In this document: positions 1 through 10,855 of the stretch, one piece after another
Layout: every line of letters starts with the position of its first letter
How positions within the stretch are numbered: the first letter of the stretch is position 1
From: Rhodoferax sp. AJA081-3
GTDB lineage: Bacteria > Pseudomonadota > Gammaproteobacteria > Burkholderiales > Burkholderiaceae_C
DNA: 64,000 nucleotides
Direction of reading: 5' to 3'
Assembly: GCF_017798165.1 (NCBI RefSeq)
Contig: NZ_CP059068.1
Span: 2,666,001-2,730,000 of the forward strand
Translations under genes and position numbers: made by a program
The notes under the pieces: generated by a model
What the model was told of the DNA's origin: nothing
Database searches by the model: none
What the model saw: the letters and a program-made list of their open reading frames with translations, nothing else

Positions 1-1
1 G

Positions 2-544
2 AACTGGGACGACTTCAATGTCTTCTTCGACAAGATGGCACGCACCGGCGTCGTCAAGAGCATGAAAGACTTCTACTGGGACATACGACCCAAACCGGAA
101 TACGGGACCATTGAAGTGCGGGTGTTGGACACACCGCTAACCATTGAGAAGGCCGCGGCCATGGCCGGCCTGGTGCAATGCCTGGCCCGCTGGATCAGCC
201 TGGAGCAGCCGTTCGAGCCCGCCGAGGACGACTACCTGCCCTACACCTTCAACCGTTTCCAGGCCTGCCGCTTTGGCCTGGACGGCACCTTTGTGGACCC
301 CAAGACCGGTGAACACCGCACGCTGCGCGACGATATTGCCACCACACTGGCCGCGCTGGCGCCCCACGCCCAGGCGCTGCATGCCGAAGCGGCCCTGGTC
401 TACTTGCAGGGCGAGCTGGCAGACCAAGGCAACGACGCGACATGGATTCGTGGTGTGGCACAGCATGAACGCCTGCTGCCCGAGGTGGTGCGCCAGCAGT
501 GCCAACGCTGGGCCGGGCATTCACGGTTTCACGGTAGTCGATAG
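2..544 (+). CDS. Carboxylate-amine ligase, YbdK/GCS2 family (5' truncated by window edge)
   Basis: This is the C-terminal 180 residues of a YbdK-type glutamate-cysteine ligase 2 family enzyme; the open frame runs from the first bases of the window to a TAG stop. The family makes an amide bond between a carboxylate (usually glutamate) and an amine with ATP. The visible part has the family's terminal block, including the [19 protein letters not shown] stretch that belongs to the active-site sheet. The ATP-binding N-terminal part lies outside the window. The true substrate of YbdK-like proteins is often unknown, so glutathione synthesis should not be assumed. Confidence 0.85.
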   Translation, partial: NWDDFNVFFDKMARTGVVKSMKDFYWDIRPKPEYGTIEVRVLDTPLTIEKAAAMAGLVQCLARWISLEQPFEPAEDDYLPYTFNRFQACRFGLDGTFVDPKTGEHRTLRDDIATTLAALAPHAQALHAEAALVYLQGELADQGNDATWIRGVAQHERLLPEVVRQQCQRWAGHSRFHGSR

Positions 545-737
545 ACGCACCACCGCTGCAGCGACCCGAACGCCAAATCAAGGCCGGCGTTGCTTGCTTA
601 GCCAGGCCGAATGGTCAAGGGTTTTTACGCAGCTTGCTACCAACATAGCCCGTTCATACTGGCGTTGAACTCTCTGAGGCAACACTGCAGTGCAATGCTG
701 TGCAGCCCGCAATAAAAACCCCTATGAGGACGACCCG
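545..737. other. Intergenic region before sensor kinase
   Basis: About 190 bases without a supported gene between the ligase stop and the kinase start. No strong hairpin or clear promoter was seen. A GAGGACG ribosome-binding site lies just ahead of position 738. Confidence 0.4.
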
Positions 738-3557
738 ATGCGCCAGTTGTACCTGCTTCTTGTTCTGATCGGTTTTCTGGCCGTCGCGCCCGCAGCCGTT
801 GCGCAGCAAGCCCGCCCAGGCTGTGATTCCTGCCAGATTGTGGTCAAGAACCTGGACGCACCCATCAAGCTCAGCGGCAAATGGTTGTTCACCCGTGACG
901 ACAACCCCCAGAACAAGGCCGTGGACCTGGACACCAGCACCTGGCCCATTATCAAGACGCCGGGCCCCTGGAAAGGTGCCTACCCTGACCACACCAATTT
1001 CCGGGTCGGTTGGTACCGCGGGGTGTTCCAGTTCGCCCCTGAACTGGTGGGCAAGGAGGTGGTCATCCTGGTCAACGCCTATATGGGGCGGGTCAATGTG
1101 TACAACAACGGCGAAGAGATCTACCGCCGCCCCGGCGACATCAACGTGGAGCGGTATTACGCCACGCAGCCGATTCCGATTCGTTTTAAGGTGACCCAAG
1201 CCCAGCACGTCATCGCCATCCGCGTGGATACGCTTTTGATGACCGGCATTTACCAGTTGCCGTTTGAGCTGCACCAGTACGACATGCACGACTACTCGCT
1301 GGCCTGGTACCAGTTCCAGAATGGCGAATCGCGCATCCTGGCGGCTTTTGCCGTCTTCTTCTTTGGTCTGTTCTTCCTGCTGGTCTACCGTAAAACGAAC
1401 TATCGCCTGTATTTGATTGCGGCACTGGGGAGCATTTCGGTTTTCCCGTTCTTTGTAGCGCCCAGCGACATCATGATGAAGGTGTTGCCGCCAGAGCCCA
1501 TGCTGTTGCTGCATTACACAGGCTTGTTTGCCTTTTTCTTTGCCTACATCTTCGCCCAGTATTTCTACAAATTCAAACCCAAAACCAACTGGGTGTTAGG
1601 CACGATTTACGCGTTGGCGGGGCTGGTCATTGCGGCGCAAATATTGCACTTCAACATCGACCTGTTTCAGAAGGCCAGATCGGTGTATTTCCTCACGAGC
1701 CTGATCCTTGGGACCATGGCGTTGTATTTTTCGTTTAGGGGCGCCTTGCTCAAAAATCCGGGCTCCCGGGTGTTGTTCGGGGGCATGCTGGGCTTCTATG
1801 CGGCCGGTGTGCACGACATGCTGCTGAGCTTTGGACTGATCAACTCGATGTCCATGCTGTTCTTTGGCGTGTTGATCTTTGAAATTTCCATGCTGAATGT
1901 CGCTATCACGATCTTTGCCAATACCTTTGTGGAGAACAAAGTCTTGGCGAACGACCTTAAGTCGATCAACGACAACCTGGAACATCTGGTGGCCGAGCGG
2001 ACCCTGCAACTGCGGCAGAAAACCAACGACATCCAGACCATGCTGCAAAACATGCCGCAGGGCATTTTGACGGTGGCAGACGGTGGGCTGATTCACCCCG
2101 AGTATTCAGCCTACCTGGAGCAAATATTCGAGACCCAAGACATTGCCGGCAAGGGCGTCATGGACGTGGTGTTTGCCCACACCAATCTCGGGGCCGATGT
2201 GTTGTCACAGGTGGAGGCGGCCTTTGGTGCCTGCATCGGTGAAGACCGCATGAACTTCGACTTCAACACCCATCTGATGGTCACTGAAATGGACAAGACC
2301 CTGCCAAACGGCAAGGTCAAGTCATTGGAGCTGAGCTGGTCCCCCATCTGCAACGACGACGATGTGTGTGAACGCCTGATGCTGTGTGTGCGCGACGTCA
2401 GTGAACTCAAAGGGCTGGCAGCAGAAGCCGACCAGCAGCGCATCGAGCTCAACATGATCGGAGAAATACTGGCCGTCAACCAGGAAAAATTCCACCAGTT
2501 CATCGACGGCGCGGTGCAGTTTATCGATGAGAACCGCAAGATCATTGAACACACCCCGCAGAAGGATCAGGAAGCCGTTGCACTGCTGTTTCGCAACATG
2601 CACACCATCAAGGGCAATGCCCGCACCTACGGCCTGCTGCAACTCACGAACACCGTCCACGAGACCGAGCAAACCTACGACAACCTGCGCAAGGACCCTG
2701 AGCAACCATGGGATCAGGCGCTGCTGCTGGCGCAACTCAAGCAGACGGCGCATCTCATTGCCGAGTATTCCCACATTAACGATATCAAGCTGGGCCGAAA
2801 GGGACCTGGCCGGCGCGGCGGGGTGGAAAAATTTCTCATGGTGCAGAAAGACCAGATCGAGTCCCTCATTTCAGCGCTGGAGGCCGCACCGTCCAAGCCC
2901 GAGGCACAGAACCAGGAGTCACTGGTCCGGCGTGTTCTCGCTACCTTGCGCCAAATTGGAACGGAGAAGCTCAGCGACATACTGGCCGGCGTGACCGATT
3001 CGCTGCCGTCCCTGGCCAAAGAGCTCGGCAAAGAGACACCCGTGGTCCAGGTGAACGATGGGCATATCGTGCTGCGCAGCCAGATTGCCGATTTGCTGAA
3101 GAACGCGTTTATGCACCTGCTGCGCAACTCGCTGGACCACGGAATCGAGCTGCCGGCTGAGCGCCAAGCCAAGGGTAAGGCGGCAGCGGGAGTAATTGCC
3201 ATTGATATGTCACTTGGGGACGGTCGCCTGTGGTTGCGCTTGCGCGACGACGGTAAAGGATTGGCGTTAGCCTTCATTCGGCGCAAGGCGATAGAGTCTG
3301 GCCTGCTGGCCGCCGACAGCGTGGTCAGCCCAGACGAAGTCGCCCAGTTGATCTTTGCCTCCGGCTTTTCCACAGCATCCGCAGTGACCGAAGTGTCCGG
3401 CCGCGGCGTGGGCATGGACGCAGTCAAGGGGTTCATCGAGCGCGAGGGCGGCACCATTTCACTGCATTTCCTGGACGACAACAGCGACGCCGACTTCCGG
3501 CCTTTTGAAACGGTGATCTCGTTGCCGGAGAAGTTCGCAGTGCGAACGACCGCCTAA
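738..3557 (+). CDS. 7TMR-DISM membrane sensor with Hpt and HATPase domains
   Basis: Predicted 939-residue sensor kinase. A signal peptide (about residues 1-24, ending AVAQQ) leads into a 7TMR-DISMED2-type extracellular domain (about 30-175). Then come seven or so hydrophobic segments (about 190-400), a coiled coil, a PAS-like stretch, an Hpt-type helix bundle and a C-terminal HATPase. The Hpt histidine is about H622 in the motif MHTIKGNAR. The HATPase N box is LLRNSLDHG (N about 797), followed by DDGKGL and GRGVGMDAV. This arrangement resembles CheA without a CheW-like regulatory domain; a canonical HisKA H-box is absent. Start 738 is preferred over the in-frame ATG at 690 because it is followed by the signal peptide and preceded by GAGGACG. 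Ligand and partner regulator are not identifiable here. Confidence 0.8.
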   Translation: MRQLYLLLVLIGFLAVAPAAVAQQARPGCDSCQIVVKNLDAPIKLSGKWLFTRDDNPQNKAVDLDTSTWPIIKTPGPWKGAYPDHTNFRVGWYRGVFQFAPELVGKEVVILVNAYMGRVNVYNNGEEIYRRPGDINVERYYATQPIPIRFKVTQAQHVIAIRVDTLLMTGIYQLPFELHQYDMHDYSLAWYQFQNGESRILAAFAVFFFGLFFLLVYRKTNYRLYLIAALGSISVFPFFVAPSDIMMKVLPPEPMLLLHYTGLFAFFFAYIFAQYFYKFKPKTNWVLGTIYALAGLVIAAQILHFNIDLFQKARSVYFLTSLILGTMALYFSFRGALLKNPGSRVLFGGMLGFYAAGVHDMLLSFGLINSMSMLFFGVLIFEISMLNVAITIFANTFVENKVLANDLKSINDNLEHLVAERTLQLRQKTNDIQTMLQNMPQGILTVADGGLIHPEYSAYLEQIFETQDIAGKGVMDVVFAHTNLGADVLSQVEAAFGACIGEDRMNFDFNTHLMVTEMDKTLPNGKVKSLELSWSPICNDDDVCERLMLCVRDVSELKGLAAEADQQRIELNMIGEILAVNQEKFHQFIDGAVQFIDENRKIIEHTPQKDQEAVALLFRNMHTIKGNARTYGLLQLTNTVHETEQTYDNLRKDPEQPWDQALLLAQLKQTAHLIAEYSHINDIKLGRKGPGRRGGVEKFLMVQKDQIESLISALEAAPSKPEAQNQESLVRRVLATLRQIGTEKLSDILAGVTDSLPSLAKELGKETPVVQVNDGHIVLRSQIADLLKNAFMHLLRNSLDHGIELPAERQAKGKAAAGVIAIDMSLGDGRLWLRLRDDGKGLALAFIRRKAIESGLLAADSVVSPDEVAQLIFASGFSTASAVTEVSGRGVGMDAVKGFIEREGGTISLHFLDDNSDADFRPFETVISLPEKFAVRTTA

Positions 3558-3589
3558 CACCGCGGCATCAAAACTCCCGTATGGGCAAC

Positions 3590-3621
3590 ATCAGGGCAGC
3601 TGGCAAGCCAACTGCCCTGAT
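3590..3621. terminator. Bidirectional hairpin between convergent genes
   Basis: ATCAGGGCAG (3590-3599) pairs perfectly with CTGCCCTGAT (3612-3621), and TGG/CCA inside the loop extends the stem. It lies between the convergent kinase and lpd genes, so it probably terminates both. No long T run follows. Confidence 0.6.
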
Positions 3622-3637
3622 CACAGCCGCTACACCG

Positions 3638-5041
3638 CTAGATATGCAGCGCGTGCCCCAGCGCCCGCAGGGCCGCCTCTTGCACGGCCTCGCCCAGCGT
3701 CGGGTGCGCGTGGATGGTGCCGGCCACGTCTTCCAGCGTCGCACCCATCTCCAGCGAATGCGAGAAGGCTGTGCTCAGCTCCGACACCCCCGCGCCGACC
3801 GCCTGCCAGCCGACGATGCGGTGGTTGTCGCGCCGGGCGACGACGCGCACAAACCCGTCGGTGGATTCCAGCGTCATCGCGCGGCCGTTGGCCGCGAACG
3901 GGAACTGGGCTGTGATGCAGTCCAGCCCGGCCTTGGCGGCCTCCAGCGGCGTCTGCCCCGCCACGACGACCTCGGGGTCGGTGAAACAAACGGCGGCGAT
4001 GGCCGCCGGGGCGAAGTGGCGGCGATGGCCCGAGATGATCTCGGCGACCATTTCACCCTGCGCCATGGCGCGGTGGGCCAGCATGGGCTCGCCGGTCAAG
4101 TCGCCAATCGCCCAGACATTGCGCATCGAGGTGCGGCACTGGTCGTCGACCTTGATGGCGCGGCCATTCATAGCCAACATCAGCTTCTCCAGCCCCCAAC
4201 CATGGGTGTGCGGCACACGGCCAATGGCCACCAGCACCTGGTCGGCGGCGAGTTCGCGCTCGCGGCCCGCAGCATCCAACACGCGCACGGCATCACCGGC
4301 AGCATTCAGGCCCTGTACCTTGCTGCCCAGCTGCACCTGCACGCCCAGCTTGCGCAGCGAAGTCGCCACCGGTTTCGTCAGCTCTTCGTCGTACAGCGGC
4401 AGGATGCGGTCTTGCGCCTCCACCACGGTCACGTCGCTGCCCAACTTGCGGTAGACCAGGCCCAGCTCCAGGCCGATATAGCCGCCACCGACGACGACCA
4501 GTTTCTTGGGAATGCTGTCGGGTGACAGCGCCTGCGTAGACGAGATGACGCGCCCACCAAAGGGCATGCCAGGCAGGCCCAGCTCGACCGAACCCGTGGC
4601 CAACACGATGTGCTCGCCCTGGATGCGCACGGGCTTGGTGTCCGCCTGATCCTTGGCTACATCGACGGTCTTGCCGTCCACGATGGTGGCCCAACCTTTG
4701 ACGACCTTGACGCCATGTTTCTTCAGCAAGGCGCCCACGCCACCGGTGAGCCTTGCGACAATGCCGTCCTTCCAGCGCACGGTCTGCGGAATGTCGATGC
4801 GCGCGCCGTCCACATGGATGCCCAGTGTGCTGTCGCCCATGAAGGTGCGAGCCTGGTGGAAGGCCTCGGCCGCGTGGATCATGGCCTTGGACGGGATGCA
4901 GCCCACATTCAGGCAGGTGCCGCCGAGCTGGTCACCCTCAATCAGCGTGGTGGCAATGCCCAGTTGTGCGGCGCGTATCGCCGTGATGTAGCCGCCGGGG
5001 CCACCGCCTATGACTAAGAGTGTTGTGTGTTGTATGTCCAT
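3638..5041 (-). CDS. lpdV: Dihydrolipoyl dehydrogenase (E3) of branched-chain keto acid dehydrogenase
   Basis: A 467-residue FAD flavoprotein that reoxidises the dihydrolipoyl groups of E2 with NAD+. The N-terminal FAD-binding GGGPGG motif (residues 12-17) is followed by the redox disulfide [12 protein letters not shown] (C43 and C48). A second dinucleotide fold begins near [10 protein letters not shown]. The C-terminal HAHPTLGE supplies the catalytic His (about H446) and Glu (about E451). It is the last gene of the minus-strand operon E1-alpha, E1-beta, E2, E3, starting 9 bases after the E2 stop. That order matches Pseudomonas bkdA1-bkdA2-bkdB-lpdV, so the symbol rests on context as well as sequence. 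Confidence 0.93.
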   Translation of the reverse strand: MDIQHTTLLVIGGGPGGYITAIRAAQLGIATTLIEGDQLGGTCLNVGCIPSKAMIHAAEAFHQARTFMGDSTLGIHVDGARIDIPQTVRWKDGIVARLTGGVGALLKKHGVKVVKGWATIVDGKTVDVAKDQADTKPVRIQGEHIVLATGSVELGLPGMPFGGRVISSTQALSPDSIPKKLVVVGGGYIGLELGLVYRKLGSDVTVVEAQDRILPLYDEELTKPVATSLRKLGVQVQLGSKVQGLNAAGDAVRVLDAAGRERELAADQVLVAIGRVPHTHGWGLEKLMLAMNGRAIKVDDQCRTSMRNVWAIGDLTGEPMLAHRAMAQGEMVAEIISGHRRHFAPAAIAAVCFTDPEVVVAGQTPLEAAKAGLDCITAQFPFAANGRAMTLESTDGFVRVVARRDNHRIVGWQAVGAGVSELSTAFSHSLEMGATLEDVAGTIHAHPTLGEAVQEAALRALGHALHI

Positions 5042-5050
5042 CTTCGCCCT

Positions 5051-6430
5051 CTATTCCACAAACAAGGTGGCCGGACATTCCAGGTAGCCACGTATCTTTT
5101 GCACAAATTCCGCCGCGTTCATGCCGTCCACCACGCGGTGGTCGAATGAGGACGACAGGTTCATCATCTGGCGCACCACGACGGCGCCGTTGCGCACCAT
5201 GGGGCGTTCGACCATGCGGTTGACGCCGACGATGGCCACCTCGGGGTGGTTGATCACCGGTGTGCTGACGATGCCGCCCAAGGCGCCCAGGCTGGTCAGC
5301 GTCAGCGTGGAGCCGGTCAGCTCGTCACGAGAGGCCTTGTTCGTGCGCGCGGCTTCCGCCAGGCGAACGATCTCGGCGGCGCAGGCCCACAGGTCCAGCG
5401 TTTCGGCGTGGCGAATCACCGGCACCATCAGGCCGCCTTCGGTCTGTGTGGCAATGCCTAAGTGCACCGCGCCAGAGCGGGTGACCACGGCCGCCTCGTC
5501 GTCGTAGCGGGCATTGACCTCGGGGTGCGCACGCACGGCCAGCACCATGGCACGCACCAGGAAGGGCAGCACCGTCAGGCGACCGCGCTCCTTGCCGTGC
5601 TGGGCGTTGAGCTTGACGCGCAAAACCTCCAGCTCGGTCATATCCACTTCTTCCACATAGGTGAAATGCGGAATGCGGCGCTTGGCCTCTTGCATCTTCT
5701 GCGCGATCTTGCGGCGCAGGCCGATGACGGGCACGGTCTGCTCGTCCAGGCGCTGCGCATAACGCTGATCCGCCACACCGGCCGGTTGGGCCTGTGCCGC
5801 GCGGGCCACATAGGCTTGCAGGTCTTCGTGGGTGATGCGGCCTGCGGTACCCGTGCCGGGCACGAACTGCAGTTCCACACCCAGGTCCCAGGCCTGGCGG
5901 CGCACCGCGGGTGAGGCAATGGGTTTGTCACCTGGGGCGCGGACCAAAGCGGCGGGGGCTTTGCTGCCGTTGCCGTTGCCATTGCGGGCTGGTGACGATG
6001 GGCCGTTGCCGGCTTTCGCTGCAGGTGCAGATGTGGACGCTGGCGCAGGCGTGGCGGGTGCCGCGGCAACAGCTGCCTCAGGTGTAGGGCCTGCGGCGGC
6101 AGGTTTTGCATTCGCTACTGAATTAGTAGCAACTTGCGCAGGTTTTGCGGGGGCTGCAGCCGATTCTGGCTTAAGGTTTCCTGCGCCGTCCACTTCGATA
6201 CGGATGACTTCAGACCCTACGGCCATGACCTGGCCGACAGCACCGCCCAGGGCCAGCACCTTGCCAGCCACGCTCGATGGAATCTCCACCGTCGCCTTGT
6301 CCGTCATCACATCGGCCAGGAGCTGGTCCTCGGCCACCATGTCGCCCACCTTCACATGCCAGGCGACCAATTCAACTTCTGCAATGCCTTCGCCAATGTC
6401 TGGCATCTTGATGATATGGATTCCCATCAT
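5051..6430 (-). CDS. bkdB: Branched-chain keto acid dehydrogenase E2, dihydrolipoamide acyltransferase
   Basis: A 459-residue lipoyl acyltransferase that moves the branched acyl group from E1 to CoA. Domains in order: one lipoyl domain with lipoyl-Lys in MTDKATVE (K45), a long Ala/Pro linker (about 85-165), a peripheral-subunit-binding domain near IASPAVRRQAWDLG, a second short linker, and the catalytic domain ending with SFDHRVVDG (H431, D435). It starts inside the end of E1-beta (ATGGAGGCATGATG), a 4-base overlap that suggests translational coupling. The first linker contains QVATNSVANA, encoded by a GCTACTAATTCAGTAGC palindrome that looks like part of a genome-wide dispersed element (see findings). 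Confidence 0.92.
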   Translation of the reverse strand: MMGIHIIKMPDIGEGIAEVELVAWHVKVGDMVAEDQLLADVMTDKATVEIPSSVAGKVLALGGAVGQVMAVGSEVIRIEVDGAGNLKPESAAAPAKPAQVATNSVANAKPAAAGPTPEAAVAAAPATPAPASTSAPAAKAGNGPSSPARNGNGNGSKAPAALVRAPGDKPIASPAVRRQAWDLGVELQFVPGTGTAGRITHEDLQAYVARAAQAQPAGVADQRYAQRLDEQTVPVIGLRRKIAQKMQEAKRRIPHFTYVEEVDMTELEVLRVKLNAQHGKERGRLTVLPFLVRAMVLAVRAHPEVNARYDDEAAVVTRSGAVHLGIATQTEGGLMVPVIRHAETLDLWACAAEIVRLAEAARTNKASRDELTGSTLTLTSLGALGGIVSTPVINHPEVAIVGVNRMVERPMVRNGAVVVRQMMNLSSSFDHRVVDGMNAAEFVQKIRGYLECPATLFVE

Positions 6431-7497
6431 GCCTCCATGGCGCGTTTGAACGCTTCAGCGACCCGCTTGGGGCCGGGAAAATACGCCCATTCCTGGGCGT
6501 GCGGGTAGGGGGTGTCCCAACCGGCGACACGCTCGATCGGCGCCTCCAGGTGGTAGAAGCAATGCTCCTGGATCAGCGACACCAGTTCGGCGCCAAAGCC
6601 GCTGGTGCGTGTGGCTTCATGCACCACGACACAACGGCCGGTCTTCTTCACGGAATTCACAATGGTCTCCAGATCCAGCGGCCAGATGGACCGCAGGTCG
6701 ATGATTTCAGCGTCCACGCCGCTCTCGGCAGCAGCCGCTTCCGACACATAAACCATGGTGCCGTAGGCAACCACGGTCAGGGCCTTGCCCGGGCGGAAGA
6801 TGGCCGCGGTGTCCAGCGGCACGGTGTAGTAACCCTCGGGCACATTGCCCATGGGGTGTTTGGACCAGGGAACGACCGGTTTGTCGTGGTGGCCGTCAAA
6901 CGGACCGTTGTACAGGCGCTTGGGCTCCAAAAAGATGACGGGGTCGTCGTTCTCAATGGATGCGATCAACAGGCCCTTGGCGTCATACGGGTTGGACGGC
7001 ATGACCGTGCGCAGGCCGCAGACCTGGGTGAACATGGCCTCTGGGCTTTGGCTGTGCGTCTGCCCTCCGTAGATGCCGCCGCCGCAGGGCATGCGTATCG
7101 TCATGGGGCAGGTGAAGTCACCGGCCGAGCGGTAGCGCAGGCGCGCCGCTTCGGAGACGATCTGGTCGGTGGCGGGGTAGACGTAATCCGCGAACTGAAT
7201 CTCGATCACGGGGCGCAAGCCGTAGGCGCCCATGCCCACTGCCGTGCCAACAATGCCGCCCTCGGAGATGGGGGCATCGAACACACGTGAGGTGCCGTAC
7301 TTCTTTTGCAGGCCTTCGGTGCAGCGGAACACGCCGCCGAAGTAACCCACGTCCTGGCCGTAGACGACGACGTTGTTGTCGCGCTCCAGCATCACATCCA
7401 TGGCGCTGCGCAGCGCCTGGATCATGGTCATGGCCGTCGTTTTATCTGCGCCAACTAGGGTCGCGTTCATGGTTGTTGTGGTGTTGTCTTGGTCCAT
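6427..7497 (-). CDS. bkdA2: Branched-chain keto acid dehydrogenase E1 beta subunit
   Basis: A 356-residue E1 beta subunit. It pairs with E1-alpha to form the thiamine-diphosphate enzyme that decarboxylates branched 2-oxo acids. Typical motifs are YGQDVGYFGGVFRCTEGL, FDAPISEGGIVG, the potassium- and TPP-binding region, and the C-terminal VVVHEATRTSGFGAEL. Its ATG follows the E1-alpha stop directly. The conserved core begins with a short disordered leader, so a start a few codons downstream is also possible. Confidence 0.92.
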   Translation of the reverse strand: MDQDNTTTTMNATLVGADKTTAMTMIQALRSAMDVMLERDNNVVVYGQDVGYFGGVFRCTEGLQKKYGTSRVFDAPISEGGIVGTAVGMGAYGLRPVIEIQFADYVYPATDQIVSEAARLRYRSAGDFTCPMTIRMPCGGGIYGGQTHSQSPEAMFTQVCGLRTVMPSNPYDAKGLLIASIENDDPVIFLEPKRLYNGPFDGHHDKPVVPWSKHPMGNVPEGYYTVPLDTAAIFRPGKALTVVAYGTMVYVSEAAAAESGVDAEIIDLRSIWPLDLETIVNSVKKTGRCVVVHEATRTSGFGAELVSLIQEHCFYHLEAPIERVAGWDTPYPHAQEWAYFPGPKRVAEAFKRAMEA

Positions 7498-8739
<1,242 letters not shown>

Positions 8740-8823
8740 TTACTCCTTGCAGGGTCGTGTCCTGCAGCATTTTTCAAGGGGGCTGAACGTTTGGCGGGTA
8801 GCCAAGCTCAGTCTGACAATACC

Positions 8824-8854
8824 GCAAACCCCACAGGATCACCATGGGGTTTGC
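8824..8854. terminator. Perfect 10-bp inverted repeat between bkd operon and DUF1992 gene
   Basis: GCAAACCCCA (8824-8833) pairs perfectly with TGGGGTTTGC (8845-8854) around an 11-base loop. It lies downstream of the minus-strand DUF1992 gene and about 90 bases upstream of bkdA1. It could be a terminator for the former or a regulatory hairpin or operator for the latter. There is no T tract on either strand. Confidence 0.45.
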
Positions 8855-8919
8855 ATGCGGTCGAGAGCATACCGCGGCTTGGGCGCATGGCCAGCCGCCC
8901 AGTACAGAATATTTGCGGT

Positions 8920-9276
8920 TCAGCCGCCGCGCAGCTTTTCCAGTTGCATGCTCAGCTTCTGGCGCAGGTCGGCCAGGCGCTTTTGGTTGGCGGGCGCGTC
9001 TGCCGCGTCGGGGGCGGTCTCCAGCGTGCGGCGCAGGGCTTCGATCTCCTGCATCAGCTCCACCTCGGGGGGCACATAACCCGCGTCTTTGAGGATTTTG
9101 TAGCCCATGCGCAGGTCTTCGGGCGTCTCGAAGTAGCCGTCGCCATAGTCCAGCGGTTTGCCAAAGCTGGGGGCGGCCTGCAGCTCGCCGGTTTTTTCAC
9201 TCTCGGCCAGGTGGCGGCCGATGTGGTCTTCCACCAGACGCAGTCCGTTTTCACGCTTCCGTTCTTCGAGATTCAT
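8920..9276 (-). CDS. DUF1992 (DnaJC28-like conserved) protein
   Basis: A 118-residue cytoplasmic protein with the DUF1992 core: an N-terminal helix with RLVEDHIGRHLAESEKTGEL, the GKPLDYGDGYFETPEDLRMGYKILKDAGYVPPEVEL motif region, and a C-terminal coiled coil. Eukaryotic relatives are DnaJ subfamily C member 28; bacterial members usually lack a J domain, as here. No biochemical role is established. It is a single gene, divergent from the DUF3034 gene, with AGGAGCT ahead of the start. Confidence 0.8.
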   Translation of the reverse strand: MNLEERKRENGLRLVEDHIGRHLAESEKTGELQAAPSFGKPLDYGDGYFETPEDLRMGYKILKDAGYVPPEVELMQEIEALRRTLETAPDAADAPANQKRLADLRQKLSMQLEKLRGG

Positions 9277-9404
9277 GGGTAGCTCCTGAAATTTTGTCGC
9301 CGCACACTATTTTTCAACTTTTACACCAATAGTTGAATCCAGCCCCGTTTGGCATGCGTATCTCCAAGGGATGCCCCCTCTCTTTTACCTTTGGAACAAC
9401 ACGC

Positions 9405-10337
9405 ATGAAAACACTCACCACAGCCCTTGTCATTGGCGCAGCAGGCCTGGCCTGCACGGCGGCCCAGGCCGACACCGGCAAACTTCTGCTGACCGGTGGG
9501 GTCAGCTCCATCGATGGCGCGGCCGGTGGCGGCCTGACGCCCTGGGCCGTGATTGGCAGCAACGCCACGGCCGGCGAAATCGGCGGCTCTGCCTTTGTGA
9601 CCCGCACCACCACACAAGACTATGGCCTGACCGCCTATGGCGCAGCGGCTGGCATCTATGACCGGGTTGAAGTGTCCTTGGCGCGCCAAGACTTTGACGC
9701 GTCCCCCGCCATCGCCCTCAACGGTGTGGCACCATTTGGTGTGATGCCCGGCCAGCACATCGTGATGGATATTGTGGGTATCAAAGTGAAGGTGGCGGGC
9801 GACGCCGTGCTGGACAGCGATTCGCTGATGCCACAAATTGCGGTGGGCTTGGAACACAAGTCGGTGTCCCCCGGCTCGCTGAGCTCGGTCTTCAATTTCC
9901 TGGGCACCAAGACCAACGGCACCGACTTTTATGTCAACGCCACCAAACTCTTCCTGGCCCAGGGCATTCTGGTGAACGCCACACTGCGCAATACCAATGC
10001 CAACCAGAACGGCCTTTTGGGTTTTGGCTCCGCCGCGCCGGGTAAAGACAGCCGCTCCTGGGTGCCCGAGGTGTCGGTGGCCTACCTGTTGAGCAAGAAC
10101 TGGGCAATTGGCGCCGAATACCGCGCCAAACCCAACAACCTGGAAGACCTGGGTCAGGCCGCCGGCCTGGGCAAGGGCCTGGCCGAAGACGCCTGGAAAG
10201 ATATTTTTGTGGCCTGGGCGCCAAACAAAAACGTGTCCATGACGCTGGCCTATGTGGACTTGGGCCGCATCGTGCCCGGGGTCACGGCGGCGCGCAACCA
10301 GAGCGGTTATTACCTGTCGGCGCAACTGGCGTTCTGA
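9405..10337 (+). CDS. DUF3034 family exported protein
   Basis: Predicted 310-residue exported protein. The signal peptide is MKTLTTALVIGAAGLACTAAQA. The mature part has the family's alternating glycine-rich strands (GKLLLTGGVSSIDGAAGGGLTPWAVIG) and ends in an aromatic strand YYLSAQLAF, as outer-membrane barrels do. The start at 9405 is chosen because an upstream in-frame extension would bury the signal peptide. It heads a same-strand group with the haemoglobin and cupredoxin genes, suggesting a shared redox or envelope function, which is inference. No enzyme motif is visible. Confidence 0.7.
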   Translation: MKTLTTALVIGAAGLACTAAQADTGKLLLTGGVSSIDGAAGGGLTPWAVIGSNATAGEIGGSAFVTRTTTQDYGLTAYGAAAGIYDRVEVSLARQDFDASPAIALNGVAPFGVMPGQHIVMDIVGIKVKVAGDAVLDSDSLMPQIAVGLEHKSVSPGSLSSVFNFLGTKTNGTDFYVNATKLFLAQGILVNATLRNTNANQNGLLGFGSAAPGKDSRSWVPEVSVAYLLSKNWAIGAEYRAKPNNLEDLGQAAGLGKGLAEDAWKDIFVAWAPNKNVSMTLAYVDLGRIVPGVTAARNQSGYYLSAQLAF

Positions 10338-10390
10338 GCCGGATCCCCGCCTTACCCATCGACCGAAACCATTTTCACCACGAGATTTCC

Positions 10391-10855
10391 ATGAAAAAAC
10401 GACTCACCTCCCTCGCCCCCGCTTTGCTGCTGGCCGCGTCTACCCTGCTGGCCCTGCCTGCGTCTGCCCAGACTGCTCCCACACCCATGGCGGCCAGCAG
10501 CGCGCTGTTTGACACCTTTGGTGGCAAAGCGGGCCTCGCCAAACTGATGGACAACTTTATGGTGGGCCTGCTGGCCGACCCCCGCACCGGCCCACACTTC
10601 AAACCCGCCAACCAGCAGCGTATCAAGGAGCAACTCGTAGACCAGTTCTGTGTGGTGATGGGCGGGCCCTGTGTGTACAAAGGTGCGGACATGAAGTCGT
10701 CCCATGAAGCGATGGACATTACCAAGGGTGACTTCAACGCGCTGGTCGAGGTATTGCAGCGATCCATGGACGCCCAAGGCATTCCGTTTGGTGCACAAAA
10801 CCAGCTGCTGGCCAAGCTGGCCCCTATGCACCGTGACGTGATCACGGTAAAGTGA
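10391..10855 (+). CDS. Exported truncated haemoglobin (group 1-like)
   Basis: A 154-residue protein with a clear signal peptide (residues 1-27, ending ALPASAQ) followed by a truncated globin: FDTFGGKAGLAKLMDNF, PHFKPANQQRIKEQLVDQFCVVMGGPCVYKG, then the proximal haem-ligand His in SSHEAMDI (about H105). Truncated globins bind O2 or NO; a secreted version points to the periplasm. The next gene's GTG start overlaps this stop, so the two are probably cotranslated with a copper-type partner. Confidence 0.85.
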   Translation: MKKRLTSLAPALLLAASTLLALPASAQTAPTPMAASSALFDTFGGKAGLAKLMDNFMVGLLADPRTGPHFKPANQQRIKEQLVDQFCVVMGGPCVYKGADMKSSHEAMDITKGDFNALVEVLQRSMDAQGIPFGAQNQLLAKLAPMHRDVITVK

